NCBI GenBank assembly: GCA_938083135.1
Contig: CALLKY010000038.1
Coordinates: 1 to 63,227 of the forward strand
DNA: 63,227 nucleotides
From: an uncultured Alphaproteobacteria bacterium
GTDB lineage: Bacteria; Pseudomonadota; Alphaproteobacteria; Bin95
Direction of reading: 5' to 3'
The position numbers and the translations under genes are program-made. The notes below the pieces were generated by a model, which was not told the origin of the DNA, made no database searches, and saw only the letters and a list, made by a program, of their open reading frames with translations. Positions 16,978-26,568 of the stretch are shown one piece after another (the stretch's first letter is position 1; every line of letters starts with the position of its first letter).

Positions 16978-18202
16978 CGAAATCTGAAACGCGCGGCTGA
17001 ATCTCTTCGCGCCAACGGCGACCATTGAATACGCCGTAATGGCCCACACCTGGCTGCACCCAATCCGTTTTCATATCGTCTGGCACGCCAGAGCAAATGT
17101 CATGTGCAGCCTGGGTTTGGCCAATGCCAGAAATATCGTCGTTTTCGCCCTCGACTGTCATCAACGCCGTATCCTTGATGAGCTCAGGCTTCACCAGCTG
17201 GCCGCGCCAGTGGTATTTGCCGTCTGCCAAATCATGGTCTTGGAAAATGCGTTGGATCGTGTCGAGGTAGAATTCAGCCGTCATATCCATCACTGACAGA
17301 TATTCATCATAGAAGCGCTTGTGCTGATCAACGCTGTCGCCGTCGCCGGTGACGAGGTTGTCATAGAGCTTCACATGGGCATCGATGTGCCGGTCCATGT
17401 TCATTGTCATGAAGCCGGTCAACTGCAGGAAACCTGGATACACACGGCGCATCGCGCCTGGGTAAATCAGAGGCACATTGTAGACGACATTTTCTTCGAA
17501 CCAGCTGAGTTCGCGGGAAGTGGCGAGGTCATTGGGAACGGTCGGGCTTTTCCGTGCGTCAACCGGACTACCCATCAATGTGAGTGTTGCGGGCTGTGCG
17601 GGATCATTCGCTTCAGCCAGTAGGGCAGTCGCGACTATGGCGGCAGGGCCAGGCTGGCAAACCGCCATGACGTGCAGGTCCGGACCTAGGGCGCGCATAA
17701 ACGTCATCAAATATTCAACGTAGTCATCAAGATCGAAGCGGCCAGCTGTCAACGGGACCTCGCGGGCGTCTGTCCAGTCGGTGATGTAGACATCATGATT
17801 ACTGAGCATTGCACGCACTGTGCCGCGCAGCAGCGATGCATAGTGACCGGACATTGGTGCAACGATCAGCACCTTCGGAGCTTTCTTTTGCCCTTTCGGC
17901 AATGCCTTCTGGTCCCGGACAAAGTGAAGGAGGTTGCCAAACGGCATCTCTAATGCATTCACTTCAGTGACGGGAACGGGGGCTGAGCTGCCTTCAACGG
18001 TCACTTCATCGATGCCAAACTCAGGCTTGCCATAATGCTTCGTGACGCTTTCGAAAACTTCGCATGCAGCGGCCATGGCGCGATTAGCTGGCATCATGGC
18101 GAATGGATTGGTCGTCGCTTGCAGCATCTGACGTGTCGCGCTCGCAGCGCCCCGGTAGGGGCGGAGGGCGGCGCGGGTCATCTCATAAGCCTGATACAAC
18201 AA
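16946..18202 (-). CDS. phaZ: Intracellular polyhydroxybutyrate depolymerase
   Basis: 418 residues matching the cytoplasmic PhaZ family that mobilises native PHB granules. The N-terminus LYQAYEMTRAALRPYRG, VLIVAPMSGHYASLL and YITDWTDAR are typical. The nucleophile motif is MAVCQPG with Cys182, as in the Cupriavidus-type intracellular enzyme, and GHYGVFNGRRW near the C-terminus carries the catalytic histidine. Translation must start at TTG 18202 (or the adjacent TTG): a stop codon lies two codons upstream, and GGAG sits eight bases before the TTG. No phaC, phaB or phaR gene is in the window, but dyads resembling PhaR-type sites lie upstream. Confidence 0.93.
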   Translation of the reverse strand: MLYQAYEMTRAALRPYRGAASATRQMLQATTNPFAMMPANRAMAAACEVFESVTKHYGKPEFGIDEVTVEGSSAPVPVTEVNALEMPFGNLLHFVRDQKALPKGQKKAPKVLIVAPMSGHYASLLRGTVRAMLSNHDVYITDWTDAREVPLTAGRFDLDDYVEYLMTFMRALGPDLHVMAVCQPGPAAIVATALLAEANDPAQPATLTLMGSPVDARKSPTVPNDLATSRELSWFEENVVYNVPLIYPGAMRRVYPGFLQLTGFMTMNMDRHIDAHVKLYDNLVTGDGDSVDQHKRFYDEYLSVMDMTAEFYLDTIQRIFQDHDLADGKYHWRGQLVKPELIKDTALMTVEGENDDISGIGQTQAAHDICSGVPDDMKTDWVQPGVGHYGVFNGRRWREEIQPRVSDFVKAHPKSVKA

Positions 18203-18249
18203 CGATTAAACTCCAATCCGGGATATAGCGTGGACAGCATAGAATGAGT

Positions 18250-18284
18250 TTGTGCGACGCACAAGATCATGCTGCATTTGCGCA
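18250..18284. promoter_or_regulatory. TGC/GCA dyads upstream of phaZ, possible PhaR-type operator
   Basis: A perfect 15-base inverted repeat TTGTGCGACGCACAA sits at 18250-18264, 48 bases before the phaZ start. CTGC/GCAG arms follow at 18272-18275 and 18281-18284, overlapping an ATGCTGCAT dyad (18270-18278). PhaR-type regulators of PHB metabolism are reported to bind TGC-rich dyads, so this is a plausible operator. The assignment is inference. Confidence 0.45.
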
Positions 18285-18363
18285 GTCGGGTCGGCGGGTA
18301 ACGTGGTCTCGCAAGGCATCTTAGCGCACAAACTATAAACGCGAGCCTTCTGCGGTTTCTAAA

Positions 18364-19887
18364 TTAGGCAAGGAAGAACGCGCCCCAGCCCAAGGCTGCT
18401 ACGATCAGCCATAATTGCCATTGCTTGAAAAAAGGCCGGTTCTGGTTTGGGCTATGGGGCGGGTCATCTGTCCGTTCTTCCAGCATCGCCTCCATACGCA
18501 CCAGAACGCGGGGCAGGCGAAGTGCGGCGTCGCCCACATCTGCCAGCACGCCTGCGACCCGGGCTTCGGGGCCACGATGGTCACGCATCCACTCTTCAAT
18601 AAGTGGTTGGGAGAGCGTCCACATATTCACAGTTGGATCAAGGCGACGGCCCATGCCCTCTGCCATTAGCAGTGTTTTTTGAAGCAGGAGCAGTTGCGGC
18701 TGCGTCTCCATTTCAAAGGCTTCGGTGATCTGAAAAAGCTGCTGCAGCAACCGCCCCAGCGAAATTTCATGCAAAGGCCTGCCTAGGATCGGTTCCGCGA
18801 TAGACCGGACGGCTTGGGCGAATGCAGCACGGGATTGATGGGCGGGTACATATCCGGCCCGGAAATGCACGTCCGCCACAAGTTCATAGTCTCGCGTCAG
18901 CATGCCGAGCAGCATGTCCGCCAGATATTCCCGCGTGTTCCGATCCAGCCGGCCCATGATGCCGAAATCAATCACCATCAGCCCGCCATCGTCCCGGACA
19001 AATACATTGCCGGGATGCATGTCGGCATGAAAAAAGCCGTGCTCAAAGACTTGTCGGAAGAAGGCCCCAGCAGCGATGCGCATGATGGCGTGACGATCAT
19101 GGCCCTTAGCGTCGAGCGCATCCGTATCATCGACACGGGCACCTGCAACGCGCTCAAGCGTCAGAACCCGGCGGCCTGTGCGTACCCAATCAATTTCCGG
19201 CGTGTCGAAATCATCTGCATCGTGGAAGTTATCGCCGAGCTCACTGGCGGCAGCTGCTTCCAAGCGTAAATCCATTTCGGCGCGGACGGTCTCGGCAAAT
19301 GCCTCGACGACTTCAATCGGCTTGAGGCGTCGGCCTTTGCGGGAGAGCCGCCAGGCCCAGTGCGCCAACCAGCGCAGCATGGCGATATCGCGCTCGAATT
19401 CGTGCTCGACGCCAGGCCGCAGCACTTTGACAGCGACAGCGCGCCCATCTGTTGTTTCCGCCAGGTGCACCTGGGCAATAGAAGCCGCTGCGACGGCTAC
19501 GGGATCAATTTCTGCAAACAGCTCAGCGACGGGCTTACCAAGCTCAGCCTCAATCGTCTCAAAAGCGATATGGCCAGGGAAGGGCGGCAGGCGATCTTGC
19601 AAGAGCGCCAGGTCGTCTGCCACTTGGGCACCAAAAAGGTCTGACCGGGTTGAGAGTGTTTGGCCAAGCTTGATAAAACTTGGGCCGAGCACCGTGAGGG
19701 CCATTGCGAGCCGTTCGCCCGGTCTGCCGTCTGCCTGCCTTCGGCGCAGCAGCCATGCCGCAGCGCGCGCTGCACCGCGCACGAATCCGGGTGCCGGCGG
19801 GTCATACAATGGGAATAGCGCGTCATGCCGTGCCAGCACGAAGCCGATACGCATTAAGCGCGTCGTATGGCGGATCGCAGATATCAT
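18364..19887 (-). CDS. ubiB: UbiB, atypical kinase/ATPase of ubiquinone synthesis
   Basis: 507 residues of the ABC1/ADCK/UbiB family, needed for ubiquinone synthesis as an accessory ATPase rather than a hydroxylase. The family motif around LGPSFIKLGQTLSTRSDL, the alanine-rich loop VAAASIAQVHLAETTDGRAVAVKVLRPG, FFHADMHPGNVFVRDDGG and VIDFGIMGRLD are all present. The C-terminus ends in a hydrophobic segment (WQLWLIVAALGWGAFFLA), as expected for a membrane-anchored member. ATG 19887 is preferred; a TTG directly precedes it. In many alphaproteobacteria ubiB sits with ubiE; here it stands alone. Confidence 0.93.
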   Translation of the reverse strand: MISAIRHTTRLMRIGFVLARHDALFPLYDPPAPGFVRGAARAAAWLLRRRQADGRPGERLAMALTVLGPSFIKLGQTLSTRSDLFGAQVADDLALLQDRLPPFPGHIAFETIEAELGKPVAELFAEIDPVAVAAASIAQVHLAETTDGRAVAVKVLRPGVEHEFERDIAMLRWLAHWAWRLSRKGRRLKPIEVVEAFAETVRAEMDLRLEAAAASELGDNFHDADDFDTPEIDWVRTGRRVLTLERVAGARVDDTDALDAKGHDRHAIMRIAAGAFFRQVFEHGFFHADMHPGNVFVRDDGGLMVIDFGIMGRLDRNTREYLADMLLGMLTRDYELVADVHFRAGYVPAHQSRAAFAQAVRSIAEPILGRPLHEISLGRLLQQLFQITEAFEMETQPQLLLLQKTLLMAEGMGRRLDPTVNMWTLSQPLIEEWMRDHRGPEARVAGVLADVGDAALRLPRVLVRMEAMLEERTDDPPHSPNQNRPFFKQWQLWLIVAALGWGAFFLA

Positions 19888-20019
19888 CAATCACGACAAT
19901 CTGATGGAACGGGACAGCATGGACTTCTAGCCTCTCTTGAATGGTCGTGCTACGCCGCTAAATCAAGACTACAAAGCAACACACCGCCTTGGACTGGGCC
20001 TTAAGATGGGATTTTCCGC

Positions 20020-21390
20020 ATGAGCGAGTATGACTATGACCTTTTTGTAATCGGCGCTGGCTCTGGCGGTGTCCGGGCTGCGCGCATGGCATCGGCTGAA
20101 GGTATTCGGGTTGGAATCGGCGAAGGGCGGCGGATTGGCGGCACCTGTGTCCTGCGCGGATGTGTACCAAAGAAGCTGCTCGTTTACGCAAGCCACTACC
20201 ATCACGATTTCGAAGATGCAGCGGGCTATGGCTGGCGCTCCCGCGTGCCCTCACACGATTGGGCGACGCTGATCGCTAAAAAGAATGAGGAAACGGATCG
20301 GCTGAACGGCGTTTATATCAGCCTGCTTAAGAACGCGAATGTCTCCATGCATGAAGGCTATTGCTCGTTCATTGATGCCAACACCCTGAAGGTTGGCGAA
20401 AAGACGATCACGGCTGAGCGCATTCTGATTGCATCAGGTGCTGCACCCTTTGTGCCGGATATTCCTGGCGCAGAGCATGGCATCACGTCTGATGAAGCGC
20501 TTGACCTGATGAGCATGCCAGAACGCATCGTTATTGTTGGCGGCGGCTATATCGCCGTTGAGTTCGCGGGCATTTTCGCCGGCCTCGGTGCAGATGTGAC
20601 CTTGATGGTGCGCTCCAGCGTGCTGCGGGAGTTCGAAAGCGAAGTTGCAGACGAGCTTACTGAGGCTATGAAGGCTGAGGGCATCAATGTCGTTATTGGC
20701 GAAAGCCCAACAGCGGTGAACCCGGTTGATGGCGGTTACGTGCTGACAACGAACGCAGGCAATGAAATCCCGACAGACCTCGTCATGTTTGCGACGGGCC
20801 GTGACCCTAACTCCAAAGGCATGGGCCTTGAGGAAGTTGGTATCGAGCTTGGCAAAAAGGGCATGGTCGTTGTCGACGAGTACTCCAAGACGACCGTTGA
20901 TAATGTGTACGCGATTGGCGATGTCACAGACCGTATGGCGCTGACACCGGTCGCGATCCATGAAGCGATGTGCCTAGTGGACACGCTTTACAAAGGTAAG
21001 CCGCGCTCACCAGATTATGAGTTCGTGCCGACCGCAATCTTCAGCCAACCGCCAATTGGCACCGTTGGCCTGGATGAGGCTGCGGCGCGGGAACGGTATG
21101 GCGATATTGATGTCTATGCCTCTCGCTTCCGCCCTATGAAGCACACGCTGACCGGGCGTCAGACTTTCAGTTTCATTAAGCTGCTGGTAGACCCGAAGAC
21201 AGACAAAGTCCTCGGTTGCCACATGCTCGGCGATGACGCGCCGGAAATCGCGCAAGGTCTTGGGATTGCACTTAAATGCGGTGCCACCAAAGCTGATTTT
21301 GATGCGACCATTGGCATTCACCCGACAGCGGCAGAAGAATTCGTCACCATGCGCCAGAAGCGTGAGCCGGTGAAGCAGGCGGCGGAGTAA
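20020..21390 (+). CDS. gor: Glutathione-disulfide reductase
   Basis: 456 residues of a class I flavoprotein disulfide reductase. FAD motif FVIGAGSGGVRAARMAS, redox-active pair in GGTCVLRGCVPKK (Cys43, Cys48), NADP-binding GGGYIAVEFAGIFAGLG, and the C-terminal catalytic His-Glu in IGIHPTAAEE. The arginine-rich VLRGCVPKK and the NADP loop with VMVRSSVLREF point to glutathione reductase rather than lipoamide dehydrogenase (compare the lpd gene at 53108). It maintains reduced glutathione using NADPH. Confidence 0.93.
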   Translation: MSEYDYDLFVIGAGSGGVRAARMASAEGIRVGIGEGRRIGGTCVLRGCVPKKLLVYASHYHHDFEDAAGYGWRSRVPSHDWATLIAKKNEETDRLNGVYISLLKNANVSMHEGYCSFIDANTLKVGEKTITAERILIASGAAPFVPDIPGAEHGITSDEALDLMSMPERIVIVGGGYIAVEFAGIFAGLGADVTLMVRSSVLREFESEVADELTEAMKAEGINVVIGESPTAVNPVDGGYVLTTNAGNEIPTDLVMFATGRDPNSKGMGLEEVGIELGKKGMVVVDEYSKTTVDNVYAIGDVTDRMALTPVAIHEAMCLVDTLYKGKPRSPDYEFVPTAIFSQPPIGTVGLDEAAARERYGDIDVYASRFRPMKHTLTGRQTFSFIKLLVDPKTDKVLGCHMLGDDAPEIAQGLGIALKCGATKADFDATIGIHPTAAEEFVTMRQKREPVKQAAE

Positions 21391-21419
21391 CTTTTGCGGC
21401 TTTAAGGCCAGGGCAAAAG
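21391..21419 (+). terminator. Hairpin directly after gor, possible terminator
   Basis: Arms CTTTTGC (21391-21397) and GCAAAAG (21413-21419), with an inner GGC/GCC pair, fold right after the gor stop codon. There is no T-run downstream, so it may be an mRNA 3'-end stabiliser or a rho-linked end rather than a strong terminator. Confidence 0.4.
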
Positions 21420-21492
21420 GGCGTATACCGTGTTTCTTTCTGCTTGTGGATAACCTGCCGCGTGTACGCGCTTGGTGGGCAATGAGGATATT

Positions 21493-22866
21493 ATGGGTGA
21501 TACCTGGACGCCGCAAAGCTGGCGCGCAAAGCCGATCCGCCAAGTCCCGCACTATGCGGACGAAGGTGCGCTGAATTCTGCTCTTGGCACAATCAAAGGC
21601 TATCCGCCCTTGGTTTTTGCAGGGGAGGCCCGGCGGCTGAAGGAACGGCTCGCCCAGGTCGCGCAAGGTAAGGCGTTCCTCCTCCAAGGCGGTGACTGCG
21701 CAGAAAGCTTCGCGGAATTCCATGCCGACAACATCCGCGACACGTTCCGTGTGCTGCTTCAAATGGCAGTGGTGCTGACTTATGGCGGCGGATTGCCTGT
21801 CGTGAAGGTCGGGCGGATTGCGGGACAGTTCGCCAAGCCACGGTCTTCGGATATGGAAACGGTTGGCGATGTGGCTCTGCCATCCTATCGCGGCGACATC
21901 ATTAATGGCGCTGACTTCACCGCCGATGATCGGAATCCTGATCCAGCACGGATGGTCACGGCCTATACCCAGGCCTCAGCGACGCTCAACTTGCTTCGGG
22001 CGTTCGCCCAGGGCGGTTATGCTGATCTGCATCAGGTGCATCGTTGGAACTTAGATTTCGTCAACGAAAGTCCCCAGGGCGACAAGTACAAAGCGCTTGC
22101 GGACAGCTTATCTGAAACGCTGAAGTTCATGGCGGCTTGCGGGCTAACCTCAGAGACGACCCCGCAGATCCGTGAGACAGAATTCTTCACGTCTCATGAA
22201 GCGCTGCTGCTGCCGTTCGAAGAAGCCATGACCCGTGTCGATAGCACGTCTGGCGATTGGTATGATGTGTCTGCCCATCTGCTCTGGATCGGTGATCGTA
22301 CGCGAGATCTGGATGAGGCCCATGTTGAGTTCCTGCGCGGTGTCGAAAACCCGCTTGGCCTCAAATGTGGCCCAAGCACTGATCCCGATACGCTGCTCAA
22401 GCTGATTGACATGCTGAACCCGGAAAATGATCCGGGCCGACTCACTTTGATTTGTCGGATGGGCGCGGAGCATGCCGCACAGCACTTGCCGCCGATTGTT
22501 CGGGCGGTTGAGGCCGCAGGCAAGTCTGTCGTTTGGTCTTGTGACCCTATGCATGGCAACACAGTCAAGGCGGCGTCCGGATACAAGACTCGTCCGTTCG
22601 ATTTGATCCGCCGCGAAGTGCAAACCTTCTTTGAAGTCGCACGGGCGGAAGGTGCCCATCCGGGCGGCATCCACCTGGAGATGACGGGCAAGGATGTCAC
22701 CGAATGCACGGGCGGTGCCCAAGCGATTTCGGACGATAATCTAGGCGACCGATATCACACACATTGCGACCCGCGGCTGAACGCTTCCCAAGCGCTTGAA
22801 TTGGCGTTTATGGTGGCGGAAGAACTGAAGGCGGAACGCGACTCACAAAGTAGCGCCGCTGCGTAG
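21493..22866 (+). CDS. aroG: Class II 3-deoxy-7-phosphoheptulonate synthase
   Basis: 457 residues of the plant-type (class II) DAHP synthase, first enzyme of the shikimate pathway, joining erythrose-4-phosphate and phosphoenolpyruvate. Motifs: [56 protein letters not shown] and [15 protein letters not shown] 21493 is chosen because GAGGA lies six bases upstream; the frame is open to a TTG seven codons earlier. It feeds chorismate to the trpE-G genes at 39-41 kb. An old label aroH/aroF is equally possible. Confidence 0.93.
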   Translation: MGDTWTPQSWRAKPIRQVPHYADEGALNSALGTIKGYPPLVFAGEARRLKERLAQVAQGKAFLLQGGDCAESFAEFHADNIRDTFRVLLQMAVVLTYGGGLPVVKVGRIAGQFAKPRSSDMETVGDVALPSYRGDIINGADFTADDRNPDPARMVTAYTQASATLNLLRAFAQGGYADLHQVHRWNLDFVNESPQGDKYKALADSLSETLKFMAACGLTSETTPQIRETEFFTSHEALLLPFEEAMTRVDSTSGDWYDVSAHLLWIGDRTRDLDEAHVEFLRGVENPLGLKCGPSTDPDTLLKLIDMLNPENDPGRLTLICRMGAEHAAQHLPPIVRAVEAAGKSVVWSCDPMHGNTVKAASGYKTRPFDLIRREVQTFFEVARAEGAHPGGIHLEMTGKDVTECTGGAQAISDDNLGDRYHTHCDPRLNASQALELAFMVAEELKAERDSQSSAAA

Positions 22867-22906
22867 GTCTGCTTGCGCCCTGCGGGGCCATTTGCCTGGA
22901 TTTCTG

Positions 22907-24067
22907 ATGTCGAACCACCCTATGCAGCCTAACGTGGAAGAAATTTCACGTTTCACAGACGCTTACTTTCGCAAGACCAAGGAGGCCGTGGGGCGCTTCG
23001 GCGACGTCACGGCGACCTATGCCGTCTTCATGCGCCGCCCTGTGCTGTTCACTGGCCAGATGACGATTGATTGGCTGCACAGCGTTGCGAAGTCGCGCGG
23101 TGTGGAGTTTGAGATCGAAGCCCCTCATGCTGAGGGTGAGTTCGTCGGTGCTGGTGAACCCATGCTCTACCTCACCGGGTCGCTATACCATTTGGCTGAT
23201 ACAGAGACGCTGTACTTGCAGAAGCTGGGTGCTGCCAGCGTCGCCGCATACAACGCTTATATGATGGCAATGGCGCTGCCAAAGACGGCTTTCCTGGCGA
23301 TGGATGCGCGTCACTGCGCCGGTGCGGATATGGCGGAATTAATGGCCTATGCCGCCAGCGTTGGCTCCAAGGCGGCGCAAGCGAAGGGAGCTGTTGGCTT
23401 TATCGGCAACGCGACGGATGCGACTGCGCATTTCTTCGGCCAGGAGCATGGTCTTGGTACGATGCCGCACGCGTTGATTGGCTATGCTGGATCAACATTG
23501 CGCGCGTCTGAAATGCTCCATGAGACCTTCCCAGATGAGAATCTGACCGTGCTGGTGGATTACTATGGGTCTGAGGTCGCAGACTCGCTCGCTGTCGCTA
23601 ATCGCTTCCCTGATCTGGCAGCCGCTGGGCGTTTGGCTTTCCGCCTTGATACCCATGGCGGTCGCTATCTTGAAGGCATGGATTTGCAGGCCTCATACGC
23701 AATCCTCGACAAATATGCGCCCAACGCGATCCGCAATTACCGGACTGAGAATGAGCTGCGGCATCTGGTCGGAACGGGTGTATCTGCCGCCGCGATTTGG
23801 CGGTTACGGGAGGCGCTGGATGGGGCAGGGTTCGATAAAGTGAAGGTCGTCGCCAGCTCCGGTTTTAACGTTGAGAAGTGCAAGACCATGGCGATTGCAG
23901 ATGCGCCGGTCGATCTTGTTGGCACAGGCTCATATCTGCCAGACCGATGGAGCGAGACCTACGCGACCGCAGATATCATTGAATATGACGGCAAACCGAG
24001 CGTGAAGGTCGGCCGTGAATTCCTGCTCTCCAAGCGCCGCGCCATGCTCAAGGGCGTCGGCTCCTGA
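22907..24067 (+). CDS. pncB: Nicotinate phosphoribosyltransferase family protein
   Basis: 386 residues. The N-terminal segment FTDAYFRKTKEAV, the central AGADMAELMAYAASVGSKAAQ and FRLDTHGGRYLEGMDLQ, and the C-terminal ASSGFNVEKCKTM and VGTGSYLP fit the nicotinate/quinolinate phosphoribosyltransferase barrel. The expected reaction is nicotinate plus PRPP to nicotinate mononucleotide in NAD salvage. nadE follows 20 bases later, which supports the role. ATG 22907 is chosen; the frame is open to a TTG five codons upstream, and another ATG lies at 22922. Confidence 0.87.
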   Translation: MSNHPMQPNVEEISRFTDAYFRKTKEAVGRFGDVTATYAVFMRRPVLFTGQMTIDWLHSVAKSRGVEFEIEAPHAEGEFVGAGEPMLYLTGSLYHLADTETLYLQKLGAASVAAYNAYMMAMALPKTAFLAMDARHCAGADMAELMAYAASVGSKAAQAKGAVGFIGNATDATAHFFGQEHGLGTMPHALIGYAGSTLRASEMLHETFPDENLTVLVDYYGSEVADSLAVANRFPDLAAAGRLAFRLDTHGGRYLEGMDLQASYAILDKYAPNAIRNYRTENELRHLVGTGVSAAAIWRLREALDGAGFDKVKVVASSGFNVEKCKTMAIADAPVDLVGTGSYLPDRWSETYATADIIEYDGKPSVKVGREFLLSKRRAMLKGVGS

Positions 24068-24087
24068 ATGAAAGGACGGCCAGTCTC

Positions 24088-25743
24088 ATGACGGACCGTT
24101 TGCGCATCGGTATCGCCCAGCTAAATCCAGTTGTTGGCGATATCGCAGGCAATATTGTGAAGCTGAAAGCGGCCCGGGAAGAACTCACGGGCGCTGATCT
24201 GATTGTCTATCCAGAGCTATTTCTCTCAGGATATCCGCCGGAAGACCTGGTGATGAAGCCAGTATTCGTCGCGGAATGCCGTCGCGCCATTGAAGCCTTG
24301 GCTGCAGAGACTGCTGACGGTTCGGCATTGCTTGTTGGAACACCGTGGGCCGAAGATGGAAAGCTTTACAACGCTGTAGCATTGCTAGCCGATGGTGCCG
24401 TTAGCGCCATTCGCTACAAGGCTGACCTGCCGAATTATGACGTGTTCGATGAAAAACGCGTGTTTGATGCTGGCCCCATGCCAGGTCCTGTGAATTTCAA
24501 AGACGTGCGCATCGGCGTGCCGATCTGTGAAGATATCTGGTCACCGGATGTGGTTGAGTGCCTGGAAGAAAGCGGCGCTGAATTGCTACTGGTGCCAAAC
24601 GGATCGCCTTTCCAGATTGGGAAGCCTGAAGTGCGTCTCAATCTTGTTGTCGAGCGTGTCGTGGAGAGCGGGTTGCCGCTAGTCTACGTGAACCAGGTGG
24701 GCGGCCAGGATGAATTGGCGTTTGACGGCGCTTCCTTCGTAATTGATGGCGACCGTCGCTTGCGCGCCCAACTTCCAGGCTGGCGCGAAGCCTGCGCCAT
24801 GACGGACTGGACGCGGGGCGCAGATGGTCGCTGGAGCTGCGCTGAAGGCCCAATTGAGGATGTGCCGGAAGGCCTTCCGGCGATGTATCACGCGGCAATG
24901 CTGTGCCTGCGCGATTACGTCAACAAGAACGGGTTCACAGGCGTTGTGCTTGGCCTTTCCGGCGGGATTGATTCCGCGATCTCTGCCGCTATTGCCGTAG
25001 ATGCGCTTGGCGCAGACCGGGTGCGCTGCGTTATGATGCCGTCGCCCTATACCTCCCAGGAAAGCTTAGAGGATGCCGAAGGTGTCGCTGAGATGCTGGG
25101 AGTCTCCTACGAGAGCATCAATATTGGTCCAGCAATGGAAGCATTCTCCGCAATGCTTGGTCCGGCATTTGAAGGCACGGAGACGGGCATCACGGAAGAA
25201 AACCTGCAGTCTCGGTCACGCGGGCTGACGCTGATGGCGCTTTCCAACAAATTCGGTCACATGGTGCTTTCAACCGGCAATAAGTCAGAAATGGCCGTGG
25301 GCTACGCCACGATCTATGGCGATATGTGTGGTGGCTATAACGCCATCAAGGACATGTACAAGACCGTCGTTTTTGACCTATGCCGCTGGCGAAATGACCA
25401 CGCGCCCACAGGTGTACTCGGCCCTGCCGGCCCAGTAATGCCAGAACGCGTGATTGCCAAGCCGCCATCTGCCGAACTTCGGCCAGATCAAAAAGACGAA
25501 GATTCGCTCCCGCCCTATGAGGTTTTGGACGGCATACTGAATCGGCTGATTGAACAGGAGCAATCCGTCGAAGAGATTGTTGGCGCCGGTTATGAAGAAG
25601 AGACAGTGAAGCGCATTTGGCGCCTGCTTGATATTTCTGAATATAAACGCCGGCAAGCGCCGCCGGGCGCCAAGATTACAGCCAAGAATTTCGGCCGTGA
25701 TCGCCGTTATCCAATTACCAATGGTTTTAGGCGAATGATCTAA
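24088..25743 (+). CDS. nadE: Glutamine-dependent NAD+ synthetase
   Basis: 551 residues with two domains. The N-terminal nitrilase-type glutaminase has the Glu in YPELFLSGYPPED, the Lys in RYKADLPNYDVF and the Cys in GVPICEDIW. The C-terminal NAD synthetase domain has the PP-loop LGLSGGIDSAISAA and the ATP/NaAD segment LSTGNKSEMAVGYATIYGD. It converts nicotinate adenine dinucleotide to NAD with glutamine-derived ammonia. It lies directly after the pncB-type gene, forming an NAD salvage pair. Confidence 0.95.
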   Translation: MTDRLRIGIAQLNPVVGDIAGNIVKLKAAREELTGADLIVYPELFLSGYPPEDLVMKPVFVAECRRAIEALAAETADGSALLVGTPWAEDGKLYNAVALLADGAVSAIRYKADLPNYDVFDEKRVFDAGPMPGPVNFKDVRIGVPICEDIWSPDVVECLEESGAELLLVPNGSPFQIGKPEVRLNLVVERVVESGLPLVYVNQVGGQDELAFDGASFVIDGDRRLRAQLPGWREACAMTDWTRGADGRWSCAEGPIEDVPEGLPAMYHAAMLCLRDYVNKNGFTGVVLGLSGGIDSAISAAIAVDALGADRVRCVMMPSPYTSQESLEDAEGVAEMLGVSYESINIGPAMEAFSAMLGPAFEGTETGITEENLQSRSRGLTLMALSNKFGHMVLSTGNKSEMAVGYATIYGDMCGGYNAIKDMYKTVVFDLCRWRNDHAPTGVLGPAGPVMPERVIAKPPSAELRPDQKDEDSLPPYEVLDGILNRLIEQEQSVEEIVGAGYEEETVKRIWRLLDISEYKRRQAPPGAKITAKNFGRDRRYPITNGFRRMI

Positions 25744-25773
25744 CGACCTGAAATTAGCTGAGAGGGGCTAGCT

Positions 25774-26130
25774 ATGAACGAATTGCAGATGAACCAGAAT
25801 GATGGCCATGGTGATGGTCAGCCGCCAAACAAAGTTTTTTGCAGCGAATGCGGTCATGGCATGTCCCCGAAAGCGCCAAATTGTCCGTCCTGCGGCGCGC
25901 CGAATAGTGCCGCTATGGAGCCGGTTTCTCAGAAAAGCATGGTTCCGGCAGCTCTCCTGTGCTTTTTCCTCGGCACGTTTGGCATTCACCGGTTTTATGT
26001 CGGCAAGATTATTACCGGCATTTTGATGATCCTTACGCTTGGCGGCCTTGGCATTTGGGTGCTGATCAATTTTGTAATGATCATCGTTGGCAGCTTCCGC
26101 GACAAAGACGGTCTGCCTTTGCGCCGATAG
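25774..26130 (+). CDS. Zinc-ribbon plus TM2-domain membrane protein
   Basis: 118 residues. The N-terminal part carries two CxxC pairs (CSECGHGMSPKAPNCPSCG) forming a small zinc ribbon. The rest is a TM2 domain: two hydrophobic helices joined by the signature FGIHRFYVGKIITG and GGLGIWVLINFVMIIVG. TM2 proteins are small inner-membrane proteins with no settled function in bacteria. A second gene of the same architecture begins 18 bases downstream. Confidence 0.85.
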   Translation: MNELQMNQNDGHGDGQPPNKVFCSECGHGMSPKAPNCPSCGAPNSAAMEPVSQKSMVPAALLCFFLGTFGIHRFYVGKIITGILMILTLGGLGIWVLINFVMIIVGSFRDKDGLPLRR

Positions 26131-26148
26131 CGCTGAAGAGTAAGCCCA

Positions 26149-26544
26149 ATGCCATTCTGTGTGAAATGTGGAACCGCGATGGCCGATACGGTCACAGGCT
26201 GCGGTCGCTGCGGCTTTCCTGCCCCCATCAACTCTGTTCGCCCTCAGGCTGAGTTCAGCGACAAGAGCTTCGGTGCGGCGGTGGCGCTCTGTGGCATCTT
26301 TGGAACGGTCGGACTGCATCACTTTTATCTGGGCAACATTGTGCACGGGGTCTTTGATCTTGGGCTTTTTGTTGGCTCGATCGTCTGCTTTTTCAGCGGT
26401 GATCCATCGCTTCAGATGCTTGGTCTCATCCTGATCTTGATGGATGCGTTGCATACCCTCTTCGTTTTCTACAAGCTGATTGTTGCACAACAATTGGATG
26501 GAGCAGGTCGACTGGTCACGTATCCAGGACAATTCCGGTCGTGA
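26149..26544 (+). CDS. Second zinc-ribbon plus TM2-domain membrane protein
   Basis: 131 residues with the same architecture as its upstream neighbour but strongly diverged. The zinc ribbon is CVKCGTAMADTVTGCGRCG, at the very N-terminus, and the TM2 part reads GTVGLHHFYLGNIVHGVFDLGLF, followed by a third hydrophobic stretch (LGLILILMDALHTLFVF). Probably a tandem duplicate; the two may act together. Function unknown. Confidence 0.82.
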   Translation: MPFCVKCGTAMADTVTGCGRCGFPAPINSVRPQAEFSDKSFGAAVALCGIFGTVGLHHFYLGNIVHGVFDLGLFVGSIVCFFSGDPSLQMLGLILILMDALHTLFVFYKLIVAQQLDGAGRLVTYPGQFRS

Positions 26545-26568
26545 AGCAGCTTCGGCTTGAACGAAGGT

